From contig JADPYG010000088.1 of the NCBI GenBank assembly GCA_017654735.1, positions 682,001 to 746,000 on the forward strand: DNA of 64,000 bases, in the 5' to 3' direction. The DNA is from Vishniacozyma victoriae (lineage: Eukaryota; Basidiomycota; Tremellomycetes; Tremellales; Bulleribasidiaceae). Position numbers and translations under genes: made by a program. The notes under the pieces were generated by a model, which ran no database searches, was not told where the DNA came from, and was given only the letters and a program-made list of their open reading frames with translations. This document shows positions 24,877 to 35,220 of this stretch, piece by piece. Each line of letters opens with the position of its first letter. Within the stretch, counting starts at the first letter, position 1.

Positions 24877-25859
24877 TGTCGATGAGTTAGTAACTGCAAG
24901 ATCGTATGAATGGTGGGGCTAAGATTAATAATATACATGATCCACAAAACATCGGAAGATATGGTAAGTTCGGCATGTGTAGAGGGGAAAAAAGGGAGTT
25001 GTATATGTCCTTGGTCGAAACAGGGGTGATAGCCCGATGACGGGAGTTAAGCGATTTGGGAGGAACCGTTCCTTCTGAAGTCTAATTGCGTCTAATTGCG
25101 GGGTCCTTGGAGCTTGCGTGGATGACTGCGATGTCAGGGCTCATGAGTGCTGGGAGTCATAGACAAAGTCATTTTGACCGAAGAAGGGAAGATCAATGGG
25201 ATCTAGGAAGGATCTTGGAAGGTCGTGTGATATGACTGTTAGCCGAAATCGGGAAACAATGCTGGCGTAACTCTACTCCTGGCGATCAGGCTCGGGGACT
25301 ACAGGAATCATAGACTACCTTATTGCCAACCCTCTCCAAGCCTCCGTGAAACGAAGTGGTTCCGCTGAGCTCTATTTCCTTGTCATTCGCCCTTGTACGC
25401 ATGAGACAAGTCATTGATCGATTCCAGCAAAATGGAGACATGGTCCCTGACCCAGGGCTAGCTAACGACCCAAAACACCTTGAGACCGCCCGTCGGACGC
25501 TGCGGAGAATGCAAATAGTCATGCAAGCATATCACTGCTAGAGTACAACACGCTATCCATGCATGTCTTGATACTCTTGACTTTCCATGCATGCAGATAT
25601 CAACACCGTTATCTAAGTACTGCTCGTCGTCGTCATAAGCGAATACAATCAGGTTCCTCGTGACAGGGATCATCCAGTATTTTCGAATATTCAAAATCTA
25701 AAATTCGAAAATACCTTCCCACCCAACCATTTTCATTCAACCCGTAATCTTCCGGTCTTGATCCAAGTATTCCAAGTATCATAGAGGGTTAGTATATACT
25801 CTTGCTTTATCATCTACAATTACCCAAGACTTGCTTGGTATACATACATACCGTCAACC
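24877..25859. other. 1-kb divergent promoter region
   Basis: Lies between the arylsulfotransferase-like gene and malic enzyme. It contains a perfect 10-bp direct repeat (TCTAATTGCG twice) at 25081-25100. A 46-codon frame at 25401-25541 (+) has protein-like composition but no recognised family. No tRNA or mobile element is seen. Confidence 0.55.
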
Positions 25860-28502
25860 ATGAGGTGAGTGTCAAAGCGGTAGGCGGTAGAGGACGCGCT
25901 TTCGGTCATGTCCGGCCACTACCGCACCAGCGTTTTGAGCACATATTGATGAGCAGACTCCCCAATATCGCTTCGAGCTCAATGAGGCGTCCTACACCTA
26001 TTGCTAGGAGTGCTGTGCAGAGACTTCCCACTACCTCAAGTAGGGGAGTTGCTAGTACTGTCATTACTGCCGAGGACAAGAACTTGGTCCCAATCAAGTG
26101 AGTTTTGGAATTCATGTGAGGACTGTGCTGACTTGTAGAACGAATCTTAGAGGTGAGATCTGCTTCCACAGAACTGGGAGTACAAGGAGGTATACTGATC
26201 GTGCTAGGTTCATCTCTGCTAAACACACCAAGAGTGAGTGAACCATCTCCAAGAAATGGCGTAGCTGATCGATCTAGCTCAACAAGGTACATCCACCGCA
26301 ACGAAACCTCTGAGCTAGAACGTCGGACTGACCAGTAGGGAGCAGGATTCACCCGAGAAGAGCGATCTATCTTTGGACTAGAAGGTTTCCTACCGTACGA
26401 TGTGCACAGTCTGGAGAAGCAATGTCTACGTGCATGGAATCAGCTTCTCAAGGTATGTCCCTCTATCCTCTATCCTCAGCCTGAAACTGGACGACAGAGG
26501 AATAGACTGACAAATAGCAACCCTCTGTTATCCTTAAACACGCTTTCCTCGCCTCTCTACGTGACCAGAACCAGGTCCTCTTTTACCGACTCATGCAGGA
26601 TCACCTCAAGGAGCTCTTGGGTATTCTGTACACTCCTGGTACGTTCACCTTCAGGAACAGCGAGCTCCACGCTGACGAGAAGGTGCCGCTGAGGCCGTTG
26701 CAAACTACTCGAACCTCTTCCGACGTCCTGTAAGTCATTTTAGCGTGATTGGGATTCTAGCTGACACTTTGTGCAGATTGGTTGTTTCATCGTGAGCTAT
26801 ATCATTGGACCTTCAAGACGTAGCTGACCTATAGTCCTTCCCCAACCAAGATGGTATGGGTGCACAGCTCGAGTCTCATTTGCGTGATATCAACCGAACG
26901 GCCGATGTTCACTTTGAGCCCGGAAAGCCAAATGACGCTATTGATCTAGTGGTCGTCACTGATGCTGAGGCTATTCTTGGTATTGGAGGTGAGTCACTTG
27001 AATTTGCGAGGCAAAGGGTGCTGATATCTCAGATCAGGGAGTTGGAGGAATCACCATCTCAACCTCGAAAGCTGCCCTATATACCCTCGGAGCCGGTATC
27101 AACCCCAACCGAATCCTACCCGTTGTCCTAGATGTCGGAACCGATAACCACGCTCTCTTCTCTGATCCACTATACATGGGTTGGAAACGAACAAGGCTAA
27201 GGGGAAAGAACTACGATCAATTCATCGAGAAATTTATCAGGCAATGTCGAGAACTTTTCCCTAATGCCGTTATTCATTTCGAGGACTTTGGAATGACCAA
27301 CGCACATAGGTTTATGGAGAAGTACAAGGATATCCCCATGTTTAACGATGATATTCAAGGAACTGGAGCTGTCGCCTTGGCCGCCTTGATTGCGTATGTC
27401 TTCCCCTTCACTCGGCGAGATGACGCTAATGAAGCAGCGCTATTAAGGTATCAGGAAAAAGCTTGAAGGACCAGAGGATCGTAATCTACGGAGCAGGCTC
27501 AGCGGGAATGGGTATCGCCGACCAGATCCGAGATGGTCTCATGATCTTGGAAGGATTGTCAAAGGAGGAAGCATCAAAGAGGTTCTACTGTGTCGACCGA
27601 AACGGTCTGCTAGTCGAGTCGATGGGTAATGGACTCCGACACGCTCAGATGGCATACGCAAGGGACGACGAGGAGGTCGCTCATTGGGAGCGATCTAACC
27701 CTGAGCAGAGGGCTTTGAGGCTCAAGGATGGTACGTTGAGGCATTGAAATAGGGGAATGGCGCTGATCTGCAGTCGTCAAGGCTGTCAAGCCTACTGTCT
27801 TGATTGGAACGAGTACACACTCGAGGGCATTCGACGAGGAGATCATCAGGGAGATGGCATCTCACGTCGACAGGCCAATCATCTTCCCCATGTCCAACCC
27901 TACCGCTTTGTGTGAGGTTGACCCAGGTAAGCACTCATGTCGAGACGTAATACACCGCTGACGTGAGTAGAGGACGCTTTGGCATGGACAGACGGTCGTG
28001 CACTTGTCGCTACTGGATCTCCATTCCAGCCGGTCGACCTTCCCAACGGAAAGCTATGTAAGTCCAATCAACCGACTATCTGATATCTCGACTGACAATC
28101 TAGACGAAGTCGCACAAACAAACAACGCCTTAATCTACCCTGCTCTAGGTCTCGGAGCCATCCTAGCCCGTTCACGCACAATCTCCCCCTCGATGCTCAT
28201 GGCCGGTGTACACGCCTTGGCATCCCTCTCTCCCGCACTACATAACCCCGAAGCATCCCTTCTCCCCGATTTGGCCGATGTGAGGAAAGTCAGTGTAGAG
28301 GTCGCTGCTGCCGTTGTCAGGCAGGCTGTCGAGGATGGAAATGCTACTGATCAGGAGACAATAGATGTCGTTGAGGGCAAGGGTGAACTTGGACTTGAGG
28401 CTTACATCAAGGTGAATAACCGGATCCTCTTTGTGGGCGTCGCTGATGTAACAGAGCCGTATGTGGGATGCCGTCTACCGACCACTACAGTTGGTCGATT
28501 AG
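25860..28502 (+). CDS. MAE1: malic enzyme, mitochondrial NAD(P)-dependent
   Basis: Oxidative decarboxylation of malate to pyruvate. The likely start is ATGAG at 25860-25864, spliced to 25957; an alternative ATG at 25949 gives almost the same protein. The N-terminus ([20 protein letters not shown]) is basic and Ser-rich like a mitochondrial presequence. Very small exons follow at 26139-26152, 26208-26233 and 26278-26286, together encoding [20 protein letters not shown], the family's NPRTNKG block. Later blocks include [82 protein letters not shown], the Rossmann GAGSAGMG, and [16 protein letters not shown]. The last exon reads [15 protein letters not shown] and stops at 28500-28502. Cofactor preference cannot be told from sequence by eye. 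Confidence 0.95.
26278..26286 (+). other. 9-nt coding micro-exon of malic enzyme
   Basis: CTCAACAAG (Leu-Asn-Lys) lies between introns 26234-26277 (GTGAGT...GATCTAG) and 26287-26338 (GTACAT...CAGTAG). Skipping it would keep the frame but remove the conserved NKG residues. It is supported by the exact family motif it restores. Confidence 0.75.
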
Positions 28503-28610
28503 ATGTTCTTGGGATTAGACTTGACTTGGATATTTATTGGCATGTATCATTGATTTTACACAATTGCAGTCCGACAGCCTAATCCATACAAATGCCGAAT
28601 TACAAGAGAA

Positions 28611-30616
28611 TTATACAGTTCCAAAATCCCTTTCCCTCCTCTCATCGTCTACTTCATCTTCATCTCTAACGACTTCTTCATCTATAGACTCGCTATACTC
28701 ATATGGTCCCTGTCCATGTCCGTGACTACTATTACTCCCAGCTCTCACTTTACCGTGTATCCCCGCACTATCGCCTGATGAACCTGCTCTGACGATCCCA
28801 GGGTGGCGCCGAGGGATACTTTGAGCTGTTGCCGATATTGAAAAGTTCGCCGTCGAGGCAGAATTTGGAGGTGGGGTACGTGAAGTAGATGATGGGGATG
28901 GTAGCCAGCCGTTCCCCGCTCCTGACATTGCTGCGTTGTAATCGAACTGCAGGGGTGCTGCACCATTCAGTGAAGACAACAACATGGCGATCTCGTCGTC
29001 TAGTGTCTTCCGAGCGAATTGATCGCCTTCTTTCAGTAGAAGGTTGAATTGTTTCTAATTATCAGCTCGCCGTCAGCATTTCGCAGATGGAACTCACCTT
29101 TAATTTCGCATCAACCTTGACAAAAGTCTCGATGATCTGCGGTGTGACCTGCTGACCATCTCCTATCAGGCAGTGTGAAGAGGGCAGATCCCCATTCACA
29201 AACGCCTCGAAAGCATCGTGCTGCACAGGTCCATTTTCTGGTGCCAACCCAGCAGCAGATTCTCCAAATGGCGTCTGCCTCCCATTCCTGGGCCCTGGAC
29301 TTTCCATCGAGTAATGATATGCCGTAGGCGTTGAATATGCGGATCCGTGTCCACTATGTCCATTATACATTGATTCCTGTGAACTGAATTGGGACACTGA
29401 ATTTGATAATTGTGGATTTGCCCTTAGTACAGCGTCGGTAGGAGCGGAGAAAATGAATGTAGAAGGGTGAAGAAGGGATTGACTGGGTATCGTATCGTTG
29501 AAGTCGGGTAATGGTTTCGGGGGTGGGGCGGTACCGATGGGTAGGGGAGCGTGAGTGTTGGGTAGGAGCATTCCCATGATTTTCTTGTAAATGTCCCGGA
29601 TGACTGAGCAGGTAGTGGCATGAACAGCAAAGAAGTCGGGTGTGAATGGCTATCGGCTCAGCTGTGCATCCAGGATCATAGGGGGGTGGTAGCTTACCAG
29701 GTTCAAGAAGACAAGGTAGGATTCCGCTTCAAGGGTATCACTCTTGCTCTTGCCTTTTTGGCCTTTGAATAGCCCTTTCTGTCGCCGTCAGTCATGGTGC
29801 AGACTCCATTGTGCGAGAGGCTCACCATAGTCTTCCCGCCCTTCTCGCAGTAGTATTCCCATTCTTCCAGTAGACGAGTCAGAGCTCTAAGAAAGTCGCT
29901 TGCGACGGTAATGTCGAACAACATAGCCAGACTTGTTCCTAGGATGAAGTAATTGCGGGCTCGAAGGTCCAGCTTTCCCGGTCCCAGCTCCTTCTCCACC
30001 AGTTCACGTCTGACTTTGACCGTATTCAGCCAATGCGTATCCCTGTCATGTCAGTCATTAGCCTACGAGGCAACAAGAAGGACTCACCCGCCATACCACT
30101 GCATGAGATAACTCCAATTCAGTAACCGATCCTTCGCCAGTCCAATCACATCCTCCAACTTCTTCACCTCCCTCACAGATCCAGATCCCCCAGTGTAAGT
30201 AGATGCCCCAGAGGTAGTAGCTCCACTAACACTCCGACCTCCTTTCGCCGTGCTGGCACTAATACTAGCGGCCCTCGAGGCAGTAGGATTATAAGAGTAG
30301 GCTGAATAACCATCGTCAGGTGTGTATTGGCCGTACGATTCATCTGAATGGGAATTTGAAGAGTGCGAGGTGGGCGTTTGGGAGGGATGGGGCATGGGGA
30401 TGGCCGAGACTCGCGATGCTGTTGATTTGGTCGTTGTCGATTTACCCAGAGCCTGCAGGAGGGACTGTATGTTAGCTCCTATACTCGACCTGGGTACTTC
30501 GTATGCATACATTGGATTGCTGGATGGTCAATACTCTCTCAGTATCACAATAATGATAAACATACCTTCCTCCTCATGCTGGACTTGGACCCTACACCAA
30601 AACTAGCGAAGTCCAT
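28611..30616 (-). CDS. conserved fungal protein of unknown function
   Basis: Starts MDFASFGVGS at 30616 and ends FGTV with TAA at 28611-28613, 108 bp from the malic enzyme stop in convergent orientation. I do not recognise the family. Ordered-looking segments are YAYEVPRSSIGANIQSLLQA near the N-terminus, VREVKKLEDVIGLAKDRLLN plus WSYLMQWYGG, then DLRARNYFILGTSLAMLFDI and VASDFLRALTRLLEEWEYYC, then FFAVHATTCSVIRDIYKKIM. These are helical and could be an all-alpha domain of about 250 residues. They are separated by Ser/Thr/Gly-rich disordered linkers. A helical segment ending LDDEIAMLLSSLNGAAPLQF precedes an acidic, arginine-rich tail. There is no signal peptide or clear membrane segment. Several short introns, all well formed, support it as a real gene. 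Confidence 0.75.
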
Positions 30617-30959
30617 TGTGAATTGACAATTGTCGATTGGTTCAACGATAGTCCAGCGTTGGTATTAGCATCGTCGAAGCTTGCTTGATACTCGCGTTCC
30701 TCTCAGTAACGAAGTCAAAATTCGCTGGCCTTAGTCGGATGCGCGCTTTGAGGATGTGTAAATTGAGATGAAGTAATGTGGACAATAGTGAGATCACGAC
30801 GCGTTTTGGACTGATGATATTTCGGACATGACATGACAATGATCTACAAATGTCTATTTATCTATACAATGAATGGTCTTTGACACTAATTCGTCCTATG
30901 TCCTCCTGATCGTTATTGATGGTATATTACTCTGCCTGCTTATCACTGCTCTACGATCC

Positions 30960-32091
30960 CTATTTCGCGAGACCCATCTGCAACAGGACCTTGTACGCTG
31001 CGATGGTCTTGCCCGGCTGTTTTCCACTTTGGACAGTCTCTGCGCTCCTGGGTTCATAAGCTCTTGTCATCTCGAGGATCTTGCAGCACTTACACTTCCT
31101 CTCCACCAGGGAGCGTTGCCGTACATTTAGTCCTCCACAACATGCCTTCGGTCGACTCGTGTTCGTATACTGGCAACCCAGTGCCGAGTACCCCGATACA
31201 GTGCTGGTTCAACATTGCCGAAGCACCAGTAGCTTGTTTGATATCGACTTCCTGTTCCTCTCCTTGATCTGCGCTCGACGCCGAAAGTCGATGTTGCTCA
31301 TCATATAGTGATTGCTGAATGATTGCTGAATGAACCTAGCGATGGGGTCGAAGAGAGGTACGAGCCATTCAGCGACGTGATCGTATGCCTGCCCTTCGGT
31401 CCTCATGAGAGGTTTCACATCTGCTGACCCGCTCGGATCCGAAGTCGTTCCTTGGAGATATGATTGAAATACACCAGCGATGTAGCTCTCGAATACATTT
31501 GCCTTACTCTTTTCACCGGCTTTGACGACCATTGCTGAATGCGATGGTAGTTGTAGTTTGTCGATCAATTGATATCGATTCGATACTTGAGCAAGGGTTG
31601 AATTGGATACCAGGTGAGACATTATTGTCTGTCACGTCAGCTTGGTCACAATCGCAAGATAAGAGTGGCTTACTGTAGTAGGGCCCTCTCTCATATTAGG
31701 CCAGATTCTATGGAGCAATGTGGTACAGGTCATTTCTATCTCGTCAGCCACGAATTTCCACTGCGACAAGCAATCACACACTTAGAATACCATCTCCAAT
31801 CCACTCTAGCTTCTCATTGTCGACGAGATCATGATCCTCCTCCTCAAACTTCAACCCAGACTTTGCATTTGGAAACAAGCTCGAATGACTGAAGACCCTT
31901 TTCTCGATATCCCCATTTTCGATTGGAGGAAGAGGAGGAAGGTAAAGGTCCTGGGGGAGTTCACCGATTGAGATAACCTTGTAGGTGTTAGGATTCATCC
32001 TTTTTGATCGTGAGTCCATGCTGTCGACGGAGCGTTTCTGCTTGAGCGAGCCAGAGCGGGACGAGTCTGGAGTAGAATGTCCGGGTATCAT
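30960..32091 (-). CDS. ribonuclease III with dsRBD, reading frame broken by 11-bp duplication
   Basis: Double-stranded-RNA endonuclease of the Rnt1/RNase III type. From ATG 32091 the frame has a disordered N-terminus, then the RNase III signature NEKLEWIGDGIL, continuing over introns to KMTCTTLLHRIWPNM, HLVSNSTLAQVSNRYQL and the second catalytic motif KANVFESYIAGVF. At 31310-31331 an 11-bp unit is present twice. The frame then shifts and stops at 31209-31211, giving a protein without its C-terminal part. The other frame after the duplication is open and carries a dsRNA-binding-like region (ATGASAMLNQHCIGVLGTGL, then after an intron KTIAAYKVLLQMGLAK) to a stop at 30960-30962. With one unit the two parts lie in one frame. 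A recent disabling change, a strain variant or an assembly error are all possible. Confidence 0.8.
31310..31331. repeat. 11-bp tandem duplication inside the RNase III gene
   Basis: GATTGCTGAAT occurs twice head to tail (31310-31320, 31321-31331, + strand reading). The extra 11 bp shifts the minus-strand coding frame by two. Confidence 0.95.
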
Positions 32092-32411
32092 TTTGACTTT
32101 GATTTTGATTTTGGATCTCGCGATCTCAGGGTGATGATGCTTACAAGTCTGCTGCTATTCTTCGACTTTGTCGACTTTGGTGATCGATAGAACACTGCTT
32201 GATGAGGCAAAGGTGAGGGAGGATGACGGGAATGTGACTGAGAGAAGAGGAGGAGGATAAGTCCGATATTTCTATACTTTTCAATCCACACAAAGAGGTC
32301 TGTGCGTTTCCAAAGGAAATGGCCGAGATAGCCGAGACATATCGACCGATAAGATACATGTATACATTATGCTATATGATATGCGATTACCAAGACAAGA
32401 CAGGACCTTAA

Positions 32412-34626
32412 TCAGTCTATATGCTCCTCTACCCTCTCTCCTTCTAGTGCACTAGCAACTCTACTTCTAGCTCGTAATGTCCGTCCGTACTTCAATATGA
32501 GAAGCGGCGCTAGCTGCAAGGCCATTGCAACGCAGGCGACTAGAGTGGAAGCTTTCGCATAGCCCAGTCGTTCGTACTGCTTGTCAGAATGGAAACCGAG
32601 GACTAAAGGGGAAGAGCAAGATAACTCACCATCTGATTCGCAAATAGTGGAATGACTGCAGCACCGACATTCCGGACGCAGGATTGAGCAGCTTGGGCGC
32701 TGGAGCTGTACGTCTCATATGCGTCCGCAAGATAGTTGCTTGAGTATTAGCGGATGCCGGTCACCAAAAAAAAAATTTGCTCACAAGACTCCCACGTACA
32801 TGTGGTACAGGCCAACATTCTGTATAACCAAGAAAATGGCAGGTACGATCCATCTTCCCATCAGCTTTCTCCGTTCCTACTCAAGGGGACGTACGGAATC
32901 TCTGGTCGTCCGGTCCATGCAAATCCAAACAGGCCAATTGGGAATGCCAATCCCACGAAGGCAGCGTAATACAGACGAGCTTCGGGTGGTGCTCGACCTG
33001 TAGGTGATTTCCTAGCTTTCTTGGCGTAGATGTGTTCTTGATGGAAGTTCGCTGCGAAGCCGAGAATGGCTCCTACACATAGGCATCTGAGATGTCAGCT
33101 CAATTGATCCGACGAGAGGGGTGGCGACATACGCCTGAATAGACCCCAGCTGACCCACGTTCCATCCGTACTGACGGAATACGAGGAGTGTAGACGCGGC
33201 TGAGAGGAAGAGGCAGGACCAGGCGAATCCGATCCAGACAGCCAGTGCGGTGACGATAGGTTCGGTAGCGAGGTACACTACGGGTCAGCGACCTATTACG
33301 CTGGAGTATGGATGGACGTACCAAAGGGTCGAACGACAGAGACTCTGAGGGTCTTGAAGAAACTTCTATGTTGAAGGTCGGAAGCGCATATATGTTTTTG
33401 CCCAGTTTGTTTCGTAAGTTTCTTTGCCCGGCGAGAGAGTAGTACATCCTCCCTCGTTTCGCGTAGGAAACAGATGTTGAGTATGATAGAGCCTGCCCCG
33501 AGGATGCCTTGATACTGTTCATCAGCTGGGATTCTCGAAATGAGATGAGGACTTACTCCATAAGCCCACCGTGCTCCTCCTCCCATACCGACCCATCCTG
33601 TCACGACGCTTCCAAGGCCCTGTCTATCAGTATAAGCAGACATTGTACAATACGAAACCCACACCGCCGATGAAATTAAGAAGAACAAAGACGTTCATTG
33701 CCAAGCCCCTCTGCTTGGCTCGAAAGAGGTCGGCGACCGTGCCTCCCACCATTCCATTCCCTACGGATGAGGACATGCCTTGCTACCTCGTCAGTAGTGA
33801 TCATAGAGAGGTAGACGAAACTCATACGAAGAATCTCGCCACCAGCAGAGCAGCATACGAGCGAGGTACAGCCTGAGGGAGAAAGAGCAGTGCTGTTCTG
33901 CAAGATCAGCTCTGGTCTTAGCTGGTCAGAACTACTCACATGACTGAGGTGACCTGATAGATCGAGTTCCGACCCATCTACTGGTCAGCACATCGCTGTG
34001 GACCTAAGATCAGACTTACAGCTTCACTAATTGGCGCCAGGAGCATCGGCGTAAAAGCGATAGTCACCATGAGGACCGTCTGACTGACCAGAAACTGTTC
34101 TCGAGAAACACCGAAATAGTCGATCCCCCAATTCGAAATGATAGCGGTAGAAGTACAATTGATTGCAGTGAGAAGGGTAATCAAGCAAGCAGTAAACAGA
34201 ATGATGGATTTCCGGAGTAATGTATAATTGAATGGGTTCTGTATATCAGCACTGCTCTACCTGAGATGAAGAGCATACTTCTGGATCTCCTTCTGCCCAA
34301 TCTATCAGAATCACATCCTCGGGTCCATTTCCTAAGTCTGCCACTATCGTCTTTTCTTTACTTCTACTCCGCGGCCCTAAGCCTTGTTCCGCTCCTAACT
34401 CTAGCACCGGTATTTCTTTGCCTTCAATATCACCATCGATTGATTCATGCCTTATCTCTCCTTCTTCGCGCACTGTTTGGCGGAGCTGCATCTCCATCTC
34501 CGTCGCTTTCGTACTCTCAAGAACATATCTGCTGTTGGATGTAGAGGTCCGTCCGCTATCAAATTGGACCGGCGAAGCTGGACGAGAGCGTGAGGGCCCA
34601 GCGTGGGTGTTGTCACTCTGACCCAT
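32412..34626 (-). CDS. major facilitator superfamily transporter, DHA1-like
   Basis: Multi-pass membrane exporter, probably proton-coupled. Starts MGQSDNTHAGPS at 34626 with a hydrophilic N-terminal region of about 130 residues ending DWAEGDPE, then NPFNYTLLRKSIILFTACLI, as in fungal drug:H+ antiporters. Membrane segments recognisable over short introns include FLVSQTVLMVTIAFTPMLLA, ALLVARFFVGMSSSVGNGMV with GGTVADLF (the family's segment 4-5 area), VTALAVWIGFAWSCLFLSAA and IPYVPAIFLVIQNVGLYHMY. The C-terminus is basic, then ends ERVEEHID at TGA 32412-32414. About 12 segments are expected. Substrate is unknown. The 320 bp on its left up to the RNase III start (32092-32411) shows nothing beyond that gene's promoter. 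Confidence 0.88.
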
Positions 34627-35220
34627 CTGTTCGAGTACTGAGTGAACAGTTAGTGATTATCCTGACCACAGAGTCTTTAATTGAAGTAGATCGAGACCAC
34701 CCCTTCCGAGTGCTCGGGATGCAATCAAGTCGCTAGAATGTCCGAAAATCCAGGTGTGTGTGTACCTTTCGGATTCGGGCTTCGATTCGGCTTATTGGGA
34801 ATAAGGAGTAGGGTTTCGGGCGAGATGGAGCTTGGACTTCAAGTGAATTTTAGGGCCGTCGGGTGTCCGTGATTTACAGACTTGACAATTATTGTACAAC
34901 TCATTAATCTACACGCCAAGCATTGTAAATCAGCTGAACTTGACTCGAAATATGGAAAAGAGGACTGGACGGAATATCATCGGGATTCATGTCATCAAGC
35001 CGGAACGTTGCCGAATGACCGGAGATAAGCGAATGGATTGAAACACTGGTATCATAACAGTACTTTATACCAGCTGTATAGGTCAAAAGTACTACCAACT
35101 CCCTGTTAGATGGTGATTATGATCATGAAGGTGCAGGGGTAGGTGTCATAGTATGAAAACCTAGAAAATACAGATGCATACAAGGCTGAAAACTACAGAG
35201 CAAGCGGACGCGAGCAATGA
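34627..35220. other. intergenic region MFS transporter / RPA135
   Basis: Promoter of the MFS gene and 3' side of RPA135. Short frames such as 34904-35098 (-) carry no recognisable features. Confidence 0.6.
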
